DNA from: Izhakiella capsodis
GTDB lineage: Bacteria; Pseudomonadota; Gammaproteobacteria; Enterobacterales; Enterobacteriaceae
Direction: 5' to 3'
Length of the DNA stretch: 64,000 nucleotides
Assembly (NCBI RefSeq): GCF_900115045.1
Contig: NZ_FOVC01000011.1
Coordinates: 60,627-124,626, forward strand
Part shown: positions 1 to 8,752 of the stretch, in pieces
How positions within the stretch are numbered: position 1 is the first letter of the stretch
How the letters are laid out: the number at the start of each line of letters is the position of its first letter
Position numbers and translations under genes: made by a program
The notes under the pieces: generated by a model
Database searches by the model: none
Seen by the model: the letters and a program-made list of their open reading frames with translations, nothing else
Told to the model about the DNA's origin: nothing

Positions 1-190
1 CACTGCGTCTGAAGAGGGGGAGCGTGTTTTTGGAATATGGGGACGGCCATACTGGATAAGCGCACTTTCTCCGTAATACGTAATACAGGTGTAAATTATC
101 AGGGCGGCTTTGCCTGATATCGGGTTATTCATGTCCGATGCGCTGCGATCCTGAAAGTCAGATAAATTTATTCTGAGCGAGTAATACCGT
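1..190. other. Intergenic stretch downstream of yibQ, no gene recognised
   Basis: I see no convincing coding frame, RNA gene or terminator in the first 190 bases. The yibQ reading frame ends at 191 on the minus strand, so this is the sequence just after it. In E. coli the next gene would be a lipopolysaccharide or threonine metabolism gene, but nothing here identifies one. Confidence 0.4.
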
Positions 191-1150
191 TCACGGCTGG
201 CGAATTGCCTTGGCCTTCAGACTGTTTAAGTCGATATGCAGCCCGGAGAAGCAGGCAGCCACCTTTTGTAACAGGGGACTGGAGGAGAGGCTGTCACTGA
301 CCAATATGAGCGCCCGGCTAGCCGGAACCGGAGGAAGCGGGTGTTTAATCATGCAGGTCTGAACGCCACGGAAAGAATCATGCCGTTTGTTACCAGGAAG
401 TTTGACCGGTGGCGCGTTATTCGCGCTTCGCGCCTCATTAAGTAATTGGCTGGGGGGCACCAACGTTATATCAGCGGGAAGTTTGGGTAGCATTTGCTGT
501 AGCACGCGTAGGGTGTTGGTATGTGGATGACCAATTGCGATTGCCCAGCCGTCGCGCTCAGCCAGTCGCACCGCGCGTATCAACTGCTATCGGATTGATG
601 CTTCACTCTGATTGTCATCGAGAAAAACGCGCCGTTTAATGACCTTAACATTTGTACCCGTAGCTGCACTGATGGCCTGACTGCTACCGATCGTCATGCT
701 GTCGAGAAAATAGTAGTTATAGTGACTCAATACCTGCATGACTTTATGCATTCCCTCCAGGCTGGAGGTCATGGCGCTGCCCATATGATTATTCAGCCCC
801 ACGGCATAGGGAACTTTGCGCGTAGCGTCGTGAATGATGAGAGCAATTTCTTCCTGGCTCATGCCAGGACGCAGTGTGTCTTTTTCCAGCGGCTGTTTAC
901 TGAGGGGCGCCATGGGCAGATGAATAAGAACTTCCCGCCCCTGCTGGTGAGCTTGCATCGCCATCTGACGTGCCAACGGTGCATTGGGTAATATGGCAAT
1001 CGAAATAGCGACAGGCAATTTAAGCACCTGATTCTCTTCTTTTTGCCGATAACCAACGTCATCAATTACCAGTGCCAGTTTGCCGGCCCAGGCATTGCCG
1101 CTTATCAGCAGAGCGACAAGCGCACTAAGCAATATACGTTGTTGCAGCAA
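191..1150 (-). pseudogene. yibQ: YibQ divergent polysaccharide deacetylase, interrupted by an in-frame amber codon
   Basis: Two pieces in the same frame, 187 and about 130 codons, together match the roughly 319-residue YibQ family (predicted periplasmic divergent polysaccharide deacetylase). The first part has a signal peptide (residues 1-22) followed by KLALVIDDVGY, and HLPMAP and LNNHMGS motifs typical of the family. The second part carries AIAIGHPH. They are separated only by a TAG at 587-589, directly before a CAG codon and the IRAVRLAERDG segment, so a single Gln codon change (CAG to TAG) is the simplest cause. No frameshift is needed. The gene starts 3 bases after the envC stop, as in the usual envC-yibQ operon. 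Either a recent pseudogene, a readthrough case or a sequence error; the deacetylase fold is cut, so loss of function is the likely outcome. Confidence 0.85.
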
Positions 1151-1153
1151 ACC

Positions 1154-2455
1154 CTATTTTCCTAACCACGGTAGTGGATTGACTGCCTGTCCCTGGCGGC
1201 GAATTTCAAAATAGAGCGAAGGGGTGCCCCGACCGCCACTGGTGCCGACCCGTGCGATCGGTTGGCCTGCTGTAACCTCTTCACCGACTTTCACCAGTGC
1301 GCTCTGGTTATAGCCGTAAAGGCTCATATCGCCTTTGCCGTGATCGATCACCACCACCAGACCGTAACCTTGCAGCCAGTCGGCCATCAGTACCCGTCCG
1401 GCAGCGATAGCGTGAACCTCGCTACCTTCCGGTGCGTCAATAACTAAACCTTTCCAGCGTAGCTCACCCTGTAACAGTTCGCCGAAGCGATGGATGACAG
1501 TACCGCGTACCGGCCATACATCCTGTCCCGCAGGGCGACCCAGACCACCGATGCGCGACATCAAATTGCGCTCACTGGCGGTTGGTTTATATGTTGAGCC
1601 TCTACGGCGAGCCTGTTCCTGACGTTTACGTATCTGCTCGGCTTCACGCGTCTCGCGCTCTGTGCGTGCACGCGCTTCCCGCTCGGCTTTGGCAATTTCA
1701 TCCCGCAGTCGGCTTTCGTTCTCACGCATTTCGACCAGCTGGGCCTGATCTTTTTCAAGGGAGGCTTCCAATTTTGTCAGCGTGTACTTACGTTCTGTAC
1801 GCGCTTCTTCCAGCCTTTTCCGCTGGTTCTGATGTTGTATGAGTAACGTTTTTTGTTGCTGAAGTTTATGAGTCAGCGTTGCTTTCTGTTCCGCCAGCTG
1901 TTGTCGGGTCTGCTGGAGCGCGGTAATTATCTTTTCACGGGCTCTATTGAGATAGCCAAAGTAGGCAAGGATGCGCTCACTGCGCAGACTTTCTTGACCG
2001 CTTAGCACCATCTGTAGCGCGCTGTGCTGCCCCTGGCGGAAAGCGGCATCGAGCTGTTGGGCGAGGATCGCTTCCTGTTGCTTCTGCTGTTTTTCCAGTC
2101 TGGCGATTGAGGCTGTCAGGTCGATGATATCTCTTCTCAAGCCATCCAGGGCAATTTGCGAATCACGCAGCTGGCGGCTCGCCAGTGCAATGACTTTTTC
2201 CTGGCTTTGTAGCTGTGTCAATAGCTTGCTACGCTGCTGTTTTTGTTGCTGAACGCGTTTTTCTTTATCTGCGATGTTTTGCTGTATGGATTTAAGCTGT
2301 GCTTTATTATCAACGGCGGCGTTGGCGGAAAAAGAGCAGAGCAGAACCCCAGTAAAGATTGCACTGGCGCAAAAAGCGGACAATAGAGCACGTAACTGTG
2401 GTGAGTGACGTGGCGTCCTTGTCCTTGTTTTAGGTTGCGTCGCTTTAACCCTCAT
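1154..2455 (-). CDS. envC: EnvC, murein hydrolase activator with degenerate LytM domain
   Basis: EnvC activates the septal amidases AmiA and AmiB in the periplasm during cell separation. The 433-residue protein (E. coli 419) has a basic N-terminus and signal-type segment ending ...FSANA near residue 47, a long Gln/Lys/Glu-rich coiled coil (about 50-280) and a C-terminal LytM/M23 domain (about 310-433). The zinc ligands of active LytM enzymes are missing: WKGLVIDA replaces HxxxD, DMSLYGY replaces the HxH motif and SLYFEI lacks its His. That is the known state of EnvC, an activator and not an enzyme. It is first in a two-gene unit with yibQ (3-base gap). The usual upstream neighbour gpmM is absent. 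Identification is secure; the start is the first ATG with a plausible export signal, though a slightly later one is possible. Confidence 0.95.
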   Translation of the reverse strand: MRVKATQPKTRTRTPRHSPQLRALLSAFCASAIFTGVLLCSFSANAAVDNKAQLKSIQQNIADKEKRVQQQKQQRSKLLTQLQSQEKVIALASRQLRDSQIALDGLRRDIIDLTASIARLEKQQKQQEAILAQQLDAAFRQGQHSALQMVLSGQESLRSERILAYFGYLNRAREKIITALQQTRQQLAEQKATLTHKLQQQKTLLIQHQNQRKRLEEARTERKYTLTKLEASLEKDQAQLVEMRENESRLRDEIAKAEREARARTERETREAEQIRKRQEQARRRGSTYKPTASERNLMSRIGGLGRPAGQDVWPVRGTVIHRFGELLQGELRWKGLVIDAPEGSEVHAIAAGRVLMADWLQGYGLVVVIDHGKGDMSLYGYNQSALVKVGEEVTAGQPIARVGTSGGRGTPSLYFEIRRQGQAVNPLPWLGK

Positions 2456-2766
2456 GGCGACGGATTATTTCACGTTGAATCAACTCTTACCAGCGATCTC
2501 ACTACTCCGCTACTGATTTGCCTTAAAAAGAATCATTTTTTCTGCGTGGTTCGAACGCCAGTTTTTTGACTATATTGCGTTACCGAAGAGGTATCAATTG
2601 GTGGATATTGATATTATGAACGGGTTTCTGTAACTGAACGAGTTTTGGAAATTGGGCTACAGAAAGTGTCACTCTCATTGCCGGATGGCTGTACATGCAG
2701 CGTCCGGAATGTATACTCAGAGCCTTTGATTTAGCTTATTAACCCTTTCGGGAGTTCTTACCCCTC
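2456..2766. other. Divergent intergenic region envC/yibN; gpmM absent from this position
   Basis: This 311-base gap separates divergent envC and yibN. In E. coli gpmM (cofactor-independent phosphoglycerate mutase, about 1.5 kb) sits here; no part of it is recognisable. A TATACT hexamer at 2712-2717 is a candidate -10 for yibN, but I find no good -35 at the right distance. A TTGACT near 2566 has only a poor -10 partner. No hairpin with a T-tract is visible. Confidence 0.5.
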
Positions 2767-3198
2767 ATGCAAGAGATTATGCAATTCGCAAGCAATCACA
2801 CCATACTTAGTCTGGCATGGGTTGTTCTGCTGGTTCTGGTGATCGTGACTACCGTTAAGGGCATGTTCTCCAAAGTAAAAGTTATTAGCCGGGGTGAGGC
2901 CACCCGCCTGATTAACAAAGAAGATGCTATCGTGGTCGATATTCGTGGCCGCGATGAGTTCCGTCAGGGGCATATTTCAGGTGCATTGAACGTCCTGGCG
3001 AGCGAAATCAAAAAAGATAGCTTCGGTGAACTGGAAAAGCACAAAATACAGCCGATTATCGTGGTTTGCGCGACCGGTCAGAACGCACAGGACGCGGCAG
3101 CTAAGCTCTATGCAGCCGGGTTTGCTCAGGTTTCGGTGCTGAAAGACGGCGTTTCAGGCTGGAGCGGTGAAAACCTGCCGCTGGTTCGTGGTAAATAA
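2767..3198 (+). CDS. yibN: YibN, membrane-anchored rhodanese-like protein
   Basis: A 143-residue protein with one N-terminal membrane segment (about residues 13-31, rich in L/V/I) and a rhodanese domain (about 40-140). The domain holds VVDIRGRDEFRQGHISGALN and the active-site loop VVCATGQNA, with the Cys in place for a persulfide. YibN is a conserved inner-membrane protein of uncertain biochemical role; sulfur transfer is expected from the family, and the location next to grxC and secB is the standard enteric order. It ends 13 bases before grxC, so the two are probably co-transcribed. Length and order match the E. coli gene closely. Confidence 0.95.
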   Translation: MQEIMQFASNHTILSLAWVVLLVLVIVTTVKGMFSKVKVISRGEATRLINKEDAIVVDIRGRDEFRQGHISGALNVLASEIKKDSFGELEKHKIQPIIVVCATGQNAQDAAAKLYAAGFAQVSVLKDGVSGWSGENLPLVRGK

Positions 3199-3211
3199 AG
3201 GCGGAATTCTC

Positions 3212-3463
3212 ATGGCGAACGTTGAAATCTATACCAAAACAACCTGTCCTTTTTGTCATCGTGCTAAAGCGCTGCTCAGTCAAAAAGGCGCTACTTATCA
3301 GGAAATCCCTATTGATGGTGATGCTGATAAACGCAATGAAATGATAACTCGCAGCGGGCGAACGACTGTCCCACAGATTTTTATTAATGCACAGCACATT
3401 GGCGGTTGCGATGATCTTTATGCGCTGGATGCCCGCGCGGATCTCGATCGTCTACTGAAATAA
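3212..3463 (+). CDS. grxC: GrxC, glutaredoxin 3
   Basis: Small cytoplasmic thiol-disulfide oxidoreductase that uses glutathione. The 83 residues begin MANVEIYTKTTCPFCHRAK, with the CPFC dithiol active site at about residues 12-15, the TVPQIFI cis-proline loop and the GGCDDLYAL glutathione-binding turn. The frame is open 15 codons further upstream into yibN, but the ATG at 3212 is preceded by AAAGGCGG and gives exactly the usual family length, so I chose it. Lies between yibN and secB in conserved order. Confidence 0.97.
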   Translation: MANVEIYTKTTCPFCHRAKALLSQKGATYQEIPIDGDADKRNEMITRSGRTTVPQIFINAQHIGGCDDLYALDARADLDRLLK

Positions 3464-3522
3464 AATATGACGCGCACACAGCGCGCTGATGGATAACTTC
3501 ATTTAACAGGACTATTAATATT

Positions 3523-3984
3523 ATGTCAGAACAAAATAACACCGAGATGACTTTTCAGATCCAGCGTATCTATACGAAAGACGTCTCTTTTGAAGCGCCA
3601 AATGCACCGCAGATATTTCAGAAAGAGTGGGAACCGGAAGTTAAACTGGATCTGGATACGGCTTCCAGTCAGCTGGCTGAAGAAGTCTACGAGGTTGTTT
3701 TGCGCGTGACAGTGACCGCAAGTGTTGGGGAAGACTCCGCATTTTTGTGTGAAGTACAGCAGGCGGGTATATTCAGCATTGCCGGTATTGATGGCAACCA
3801 GATGGCCCATTGCCTTGGAGCCTACTGCCCGAATATTCTTTTCCCCTATGCCCGTGAGTGCATTACCAGCCTGGTTTCACGGGGTACTTTCCCGCAGCTG
3901 AACCTGGCACCGGTTAACTTTGACGCGTTATTTATGAACTATCTGCAACAGCAGGCAGGTGAAGAGCCGCAGCAGGATGCATGA
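3523..3984 (+). CDS. secB: SecB, protein export chaperone
   Basis: Cytoplasmic tetrameric chaperone that keeps preproteins unfolded and hands them to SecA. The 153-residue sequence (E. coli 155) matches SecB along its length, including FQIQRIYTKDVSFEAPN at the N-terminus, the acidic strand LAEEVYEVVLRVTVTA, the CPNILFPYAREC core motif and the QLNLAPVNFDALF segment. The C-terminus ends in an EEPQQDA tail that contacts SecA in the family. The stop overlaps the gpsA start by four bases (ATGA), which indicates translational coupling. Confidence 0.97.
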   Translation: MSEQNNTEMTFQIQRIYTKDVSFEAPNAPQIFQKEWEPEVKLDLDTASSQLAEEVYEVVLRVTVTASVGEDSAFLCEVQQAGIFSIAGIDGNQMAHCLGAYCPNILFPYARECITSLVSRGTFPQLNLAPVNFDALFMNYLQQQAGEEPQQDA

Positions 3985-5003
3985 TGCAACGGGTAACGGA
4001 TTCAATTAGCGTTATTGGTGCTGGTTCATACGGTACCGCACTGGCCATTACCCTGGCGCGTAATGGTCAGCCGGTTACGCTGTGGGGGCATAATCCAGCT
4101 CATCTGGCTCAGCTTGAAGCCGATCGCAGCAACCAGGCGTTTCTACCTGATATTCCGTTCCCTGATGTGTTAAATATCAACGCCTCCCTGGCTGGCACCA
4201 TTGCGGTTAGCCGCGACCTGCTGGTAGTGGTGCCCAGTCATGTATTCGGCGAAGTATTGAAGCAAATTAAACCCTACCTGCAAGCCGATTCACGCATTGT
4301 CTGGGCGACCAAAGGTCTCGAAGTAGATACCGGACGGCTGTTGCAAGATGTGGCGCGTGAGATCCTTGGTAACGCTACTCCACTGGCTGTGATTTCCGGA
4401 CCGACCTTTGCCAAGGAGATGGCTGCTGGATTGCCAACCGCCATCGCGTTGGCAGCGACCGATTTCCTGTTTGCTGAGCAGTTGCAGAAGCGTATGCACT
4501 GCGGTAAAAGCTTCCGAGTCTACAGTAACCCTGATTTCATTGGCGTTCAGCTGGGTGGCGCGGTAAAAAACGTGATTGCGATAGGCGCGGGTATGTCTGA
4601 TGGTATCGGCTTTGGTGCTAACGCGCGTACGGCATTGATTACCCGAGGCCTTGCAGAAATGACGAGGCTGGGTAATGCGCTTGGCGCAGATCCCACCACG
4701 TTCATGGGCATGGCCGGATTGGGCGATCTGGTGCTGACTTGTACTGATAATCAGTCCCGAAACCGGCGGTTTGGTATGATGCTCGGTCAGGGCTGCGGAG
4801 TTGAAAAGGCTCAAGATAGCATTGGCCAGGTTGTGGAAGGATTCCGTAATACCAAAGAAGTCAGGTCTCTGGCGGCGCGGGTAGGTGTTGAAATGCCGAT
4901 AACTGAGCAAATTTATCAGGTGTTGTATTGCGAAAAAAGCGCGCAAGAGGCAGCATTGACCTTATTGGGACGTACGAGAAAAGACGAAAATAGCCAGCGC
5001 TGA
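3981..5003 (+). CDS. gpsA: GpsA, glycerol-3-phosphate dehydrogenase [NAD(P)+]
   Basis: Reduces dihydroxyacetone phosphate to sn-glycerol-3-phosphate for phospholipid synthesis in the cytoplasm. The 340 residues (E. coli 339) carry the Rossmann nucleotide motif IGAGSYGTALA near residue 11, the SGPTFAKEMA segment, the catalytic Lys region GGAVKNVIAIGAGMSDG and the LTCTDNQSRNRRFG C-terminal motif. The ATG at 3981 overlaps the secB stop; a second ATG directly after it (3984) would be an equally good start. Order secB-gpsA-cysE is as in E. coli, but here a hairpin terminator follows gpsA. Confidence 0.97.
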   Translation: MMQRVTDSISVIGAGSYGTALAITLARNGQPVTLWGHNPAHLAQLEADRSNQAFLPDIPFPDVLNINASLAGTIAVSRDLLVVVPSHVFGEVLKQIKPYLQADSRIVWATKGLEVDTGRLLQDVAREILGNATPLAVISGPTFAKEMAAGLPTAIALAATDFLFAEQLQKRMHCGKSFRVYSNPDFIGVQLGGAVKNVIAIGAGMSDGIGFGANARTALITRGLAEMTRLGNALGADPTTFMGMAGLGDLVLTCTDNQSRNRRFGMMLGQGCGVEKAQDSIGQVVEGFRNTKEVRSLAARVGVEMPITEQIYQVLYCEKSAQEAALTLLGRTRKDENSQR

Positions 5004-5031
5004 AACTGAACAAGATGTAGTACCACACTTG

Positions 5032-5053
5032 GCGCCGAGCGGCGCTTTTTTTT
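5032..5053 (+). terminator. Rho-independent terminator after gpsA
   Basis: A compact GC stem, GCGCC (5032-5036) and GGCGC (5041-5045), with a four-base loop is followed by eight T residues (5046-5053). It lies between gpsA and cysE, so cysE may be only partly co-transcribed or have its own promoter. The tight loop leaves its efficiency open. Confidence 0.75.
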
Positions 5054-5069
5054 CATGAGGATTTAAGCA

Positions 5070-5891
5070 ATGCAGTGTGTTGAGCTGGATCTTGTCTGGA
5101 GTCACATCAAAGCAGAGGCGCGAGCGCTGGCCGACTGTGAACCCATGTTGGCAAGTTTCTATCACGCGACGCTGCTTAAACATGAAAATCTCGGTAGAGC
5201 ATTGAGCTATATACTGGCAAACAAGCTGGCTAATCCTATTATGCCTGCGATTACGTTTCGTGAAATAATCGAAGAGGCATATAAAGAAGATCCTTCCATG
5301 ATTGATTCTGCCGCCTGCGATATTCAGGCCGTTTGCCTGCGTGATCCCGCGGTAGATAAATACTCCACACCGTTGCTCTATCTTAAAGGCTTTCACGCGT
5401 TGCAGGCTTATCGCATTGGCCATTGGCTGTGGAATGAAGGGCGCAGAGCGCTGGCGCTCTATTTACAGAACGAAATATCGGTTTCTTTTGCCGTTGATAT
5501 TCATCCGGCGGCAAAGATAGGGCACAGTATTATGCTCGATCACGCAACCGGAATTGTTATTGGCGAAACCGCGGTCGTAGAAAATGATGTTTCCATTCTA
5601 CAGTCTGTCACGCTTGGCGGTACCGGAAAAACCAGTGGGGATCGTCATCCTAAAATTCGCGAAGGCGTGATGATTGGCGCTGGGGCTAAAGTTCTCGGCA
5701 ATATTGAAGTGGGGCGTGGTGCTAAAATTGGCGCGGGTTCCGTGGTATTGCATTCGGTGCCGCCGCATACTACTGCGGCTGGTGTACCCGCACGTGTAGT
5801 AGGCAAGCCTGCGTCGGAAAAGCCTGCCGTCGATATGGACCAACATTTTAACGGCACTGTGGCGGGATTTGAGTTTGGCGACGGTATTTGA
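5070..5891 (+). CDS. cysE: CysE, serine O-acetyltransferase
   Basis: Makes O-acetylserine from serine and acetyl-CoA, the entry step of cysteine synthesis. The 273 residues equal the E. coli length. The N-terminal helical domain (about 1-140) includes LADCEPMLASFYHATLLKHEN. The C-terminal left-handed beta-helix (about 140-250) has hexapeptide repeats, with the catalytic region LDHATGIVIGETAVV and TLGGTGKTSGDRHPKI. The C-terminal tail ends in FGDGI, matching the E. coli FEYGDGI end whose terminal Ile inserts into O-acetylserine sulfhydrylase to form cysteine synthase. Start: the ATG at 5070 preceded by GAGGATTTAAGCA. Confidence 0.98.
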   Translation: MQCVELDLVWSHIKAEARALADCEPMLASFYHATLLKHENLGRALSYILANKLANPIMPAITFREIIEEAYKEDPSMIDSAACDIQAVCLRDPAVDKYSTPLLYLKGFHALQAYRIGHWLWNEGRRALALYLQNEISVSFAVDIHPAAKIGHSIMLDHATGIVIGETAVVENDVSILQSVTLGGTGKTSGDRHPKIREGVMIGAGAKVLGNIEVGRGAKIGAGSVVLHSVPPHTTAAGVPARVVGKPASEKPAVDMDQHFNGTVAGFEFGDGI

Positions 5892-6014
5892 TCGCTGTCC
5901 GGGGTGACTCGGTTGGTTATTGCTGCCAGCCGACGCAGGCCACTCCCTATTGAGTATGACAAGTCGTTCCTAGCCATTCTTTTCTAATCATTTTCGATGC
6001 GCGAGAGAATTCGC

Positions 6015-6488
6015 TTATTCCCGTAACAACGCACCGGCATAATTCAGCTGGCGCCAGGCCTCATAAACTACCACCGATACAGCATTCGAAAGATTCATGC
6101 TGCGGCTTCCTGTGACCATTGGAATGCGGATTTTATGCTGTACTGGCAATGCGTCAAGGATCGTGGCAGGCAGCCCACGGCTCTCCGGACCAAACATAAG
6201 ATAGTCACCCGGTTGATAACTCACCGTGCTGTGTGCAGAAGTGCCTTTCGTGGTGAGGGCAAACAAGCGTGAGGGCTGCTCCTGGGCAATGAATTCCTGG
6301 TAACTGGCATGGTGCTGGACGCGGGTAAATTCATGGTAATCAAGGCCGGCCCGGCGCAGGCGTTTATCATCCCAGGCAAACCCAATAGGTTCAATAAGGT
6401 GCAGACGAAAGCCAGTGTTAGCGCAAAGGCGAATAATATTGCCGGTATTGGGTGGAATTTCAGGTTCAAATAGTACGATATTCAGCAT
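6015..6488 (-). CDS. trmL: TrmL, tRNA (cytidine/uridine-2'-O-)-methyltransferase
   Basis: SPOUT-family methyltransferase that modifies the wobble position of leucine tRNAs. The 157 residues begin MLNIVLFEPEIPPNTGNIIRLCANTG, exactly the family start, and end with the trefoil-knot motifs MFGPESRGLP, IRIPMV and SRSMNLSNAVSVVVYEAWRQL. The open frame extends 13 codons further upstream, but the ATG at 6488 gives the family length. It is convergent with cysE, with about 120 bases between them. Nothing unusual. Confidence 0.96.
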   Translation of the reverse strand: MLNIVLFEPEIPPNTGNIIRLCANTGFRLHLIEPIGFAWDDKRLRRAGLDYHEFTRVQHHASYQEFIAQEQPSRLFALTTKGTSAHSTVSYQPGDYLMFGPESRGLPATILDALPVQHKIRIPMVTGSRSMNLSNAVSVVVYEAWRQLNYAGALLRE

Positions 6489-6528
6489 CAGTAGCGGCCC
6501 TCTGTAACGAAGGCCGCAGAATAGCAAA

Positions 6529-7905
6529 TTAAATACGCTTGTTGTATAACGGTAGCCAAAGAGTAAGTCGCAGGCCTCCTAGAGGACTGTCATCTGCTTT
6601 GACCCAGCCATCGTGTTGCTGAATAGCGGTTTCAACAATCGCCAGCCCCAGACCGGTCCCGCCGGATGCGCGATCTCGTGCTTCATCAGTACGATAAAAG
6701 GGCCGAAAAATTTGCTCGCGATCTTCTTCGCTGACGCCCGGGCCATCATCATCAACATGGATGGTGATCCCTTGGTTGTCTACTGAAAAGCTTACTGATA
6801 TGTGGTTATGAGAATAGCGCAACGCATTACGTACGATATTTTCCAGTGCGCTTTCCAGGGCATTAGGGTTGCCGTAAAGCAGCCAGGGGCCGGGGTGATA
6901 AGGTACATCCAGCTTCTTACCCATTTGTTCAGCTTCAAAGCTGGCATTATCCAGTACCTCTTCCCACAGATGATTTGCTTTAATTGCTTCACTGATCAGC
7001 GCATTTTTGTGCTGGGTACGGGATAATACCAACAGGTCGTTTATCATGCCGTCAAGTCGCTGCGCCTCGGTTTCGATACGTTCAAGCTCTTTTCCCTCGC
7101 CAAAGCGGCGACGCATCAATGCGGTTGCCAGTTGCAAACGGGTCAGCGGAGTGCGTAGCTCATGAGAAATATCAGAAAGCAGGCGCTGTTGAGCAGACAT
7201 CATGTGCTCCAGCGCGCTGATCATCTGGTTAAAACTGGAGCCGACCGCGAGAAACTCCTGAGGGCCTGACTCCAGTTCGGGATGCTGGCGCAGGTTACCG
7301 CTGGCGACCTCATCGGCGGCAAACTTTAGCTTACGAGCTGGCTTTGCCAGGCTCCAGGCAAGCCAAAGGAGCAGCGGTGCGCTGATTAACATGGTCACCA
7401 TCAGTAGCAGGAACGGACGGTCAAACAGCAAGTTAATGAAGTCAAGCTGAGAACTGCTGGCAGGGCGAATCAGATAGAGTTGATAATTATCTTCGCCATC
7501 CCGCACCAAAAATGGCCCCAGTATTTCGATGCGGCCATATTTTTTCTTTTGTGGATGGTCGGCATTATCGGATTGCCCGATAAAGTTTCGTATGATTTGC
7601 ATTTCACTACGCTGAGCGCCAAGAACTCTGCCTTCGCTGGTCACCAGCAGTAAACGTTGTCCCGGTGGTGCCCATTTGTCGATGGCGCGGAACAGACGTT
7701 TCCACCACATGAGATCGTTAGGAGGATCCTGGCGCAGCTCAGCTTCAATGTGCTGTTCAATCATCAAACCCTGCCGCTGCTCACTATCGAGCAGCGGGGT
7801 TATCTGACGTGAATCAAGCTTAGGCAACAGCAATACCAGCATCAGCACCAATGCCAGCGTTAGCCAGAAAATGGCGAAGATACGGGTGGTAAGGCTTGAA
7901 ATCAT
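6529..7905 (-). CDS. cpxA: CpxA, envelope-stress sensor histidine kinase
   Basis: Inner-membrane sensor of the Cpx envelope stress system; phosphorylates and dephosphorylates CpxR. The 458-residue protein has a first membrane helix (about 7-29), a periplasmic sensor (about 30-163), a second helix (about 164-185), a HAMP region, the H-box SDISHELRTPLTRLQ with the phospho-accepting His near residue 248, and ATPase boxes NIVRNALRYS, DDDGPGVS and GGTGLGLAIV. I start at MISSLTTRIF (7905), which matches E. coli CpxA and overlaps the cpxR stop by four bases (ATGA); an upstream extension of 16 codons lies inside cpxR. Operon cpxR-cpxA. Confidence 0.97.
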   Translation of the reverse strand: MISSLTTRIFAIFWLTLALVLMLVLLLPKLDSRQITPLLDSEQRQGLMIEQHIEAELRQDPPNDLMWWKRLFRAIDKWAPPGQRLLLVTSEGRVLGAQRSEMQIIRNFIGQSDNADHPQKKKYGRIEILGPFLVRDGEDNYQLYLIRPASSSQLDFINLLFDRPFLLLMVTMLISAPLLLWLAWSLAKPARKLKFAADEVASGNLRQHPELESGPQEFLAVGSSFNQMISALEHMMSAQQRLLSDISHELRTPLTRLQLATALMRRRFGEGKELERIETEAQRLDGMINDLLVLSRTQHKNALISEAIKANHLWEEVLDNASFEAEQMGKKLDVPYHPGPWLLYGNPNALESALENIVRNALRYSHNHISVSFSVDNQGITIHVDDDGPGVSEEDREQIFRPFYRTDEARDRASGGTGLGLAIVETAIQQHDGWVKADDSPLGGLRLTLWLPLYNKRI

Positions 7906-8600
7906 GCTACTGAGACCATCAGATATCCACGTCCACGTAAGGTTTTGAACCAAGGATGTCCATCGCTGCGATCGGGTAATTTACGACGTAAATTGGATAT
8001 GTGCATATCGATAGCACGATCGAACGGTGTCAGACGTTTACCCAAAACCTCCTGACTAAGATGCTCACGTGAAACCACCTGACCAAGATGCTGAGCCAGC
8101 AGATAGAGCAAGGTAAATTCAGTTCCGGTCAGTTCAAGTGTCAGATCACCGAAGCTGGCCTCCTGGCGGCCGGGATTCAAGCGCAATAAATCCACTTCCA
8201 GCGTAGGGGAGCTGGCATCTTGCTGCTGTTGCTGCTCGCTCCAGTGAGAACGGCGTAAAATAGCGCGGATGCGGGCTACTAACTCGCGATCGTTGAAGGG
8301 TTTAGGTAAATAATCATCAGCGCCCAGTTCCAGGCCCAAAACGCGGTCCAGTTCGCTGCCGCGAGCAGTGAGCATAATCACCGGGGTTTGATGCTGCTGG
8401 CGTAGTTCTTTCAATGTATCGATGCCGTTCTTTTTCGGCATCATGACGTCGAGTAATAATAAATCAATTGAGCTGTCCAGGAGACTTAGCGCCTGTTCAC
8501 CGTCACCGGCAACTACGACGTTAAAGCCTTCCATTTCCAGTAGTTCTTTCAAAAGCGAAGTCAGTTCGCGGTCATCGTCAACCAACAGGATTTTATTCAT
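7902..8600 (-). CDS. cpxR: CpxR, envelope-stress response regulator
   Basis: OmpR-family transcription factor, 232 residues as in E. coli. The receiver domain (1-120) has the acidic pocket DDD at 8-10, the phospho-acceptor Asp51 in LLLDVMMPKKNG, and the conserved Lys in YLPKPFNDREL. The DNA-binding winged helix (about 130-230) includes RAIDMHISNLRRKL and the C-terminal TLRGRGYLM. It is divergent from cpxP, and a CpxR box lies between them, so the operon is probably autoregulated as in E. coli. Confidence 0.98.
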   Translation of the reverse strand: MNKILLVDDDRELTSLLKELLEMEGFNVVVAGDGEQALSLLDSSIDLLLLDVMMPKKNGIDTLKELRQQHQTPVIMLTARGSELDRVLGLELGADDYLPKPFNDRELVARIRAILRRSHWSEQQQQQDASSPTLEVDLLRLNPGRQEASFGDLTLELTGTEFTLLYLLAQHLGQVVSREHLSQEVLGKRLTPFDRAIDMHISNLRRKLPDRSDGHPWFKTLRGRGYLMVSVA

Positions 8601-8655
8601 CTTTTCTTGCCCTCCGCAGGCAAAATACCTTGAACAAATGCGGTCATCCTATCAC

Positions 8656-8670
8656 TTTACTTAGTTTTAC
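8656..8670 (-). promoter_or_regulatory. CpxR box between cpxR and cpxP
   Basis: On the minus strand the site reads GTAAAACTAAGTAAA, two GTAAA repeats separated by five bases, which is the established CpxR consensus. It lies 56 bases upstream of the cpxR start and about 80 bases before cpxP, placed to control both divergent genes. Direct sequence match; function inferred from the E. coli system. Confidence 0.9.
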
Positions 8671-8752
8671 ACCCCCTGACGCATGTTTGCAGCGTGCCTC
8701 GTAGACTGAATTGCGTACCAACACAATACAGCGATAAATTTGGGAGTAAGCG

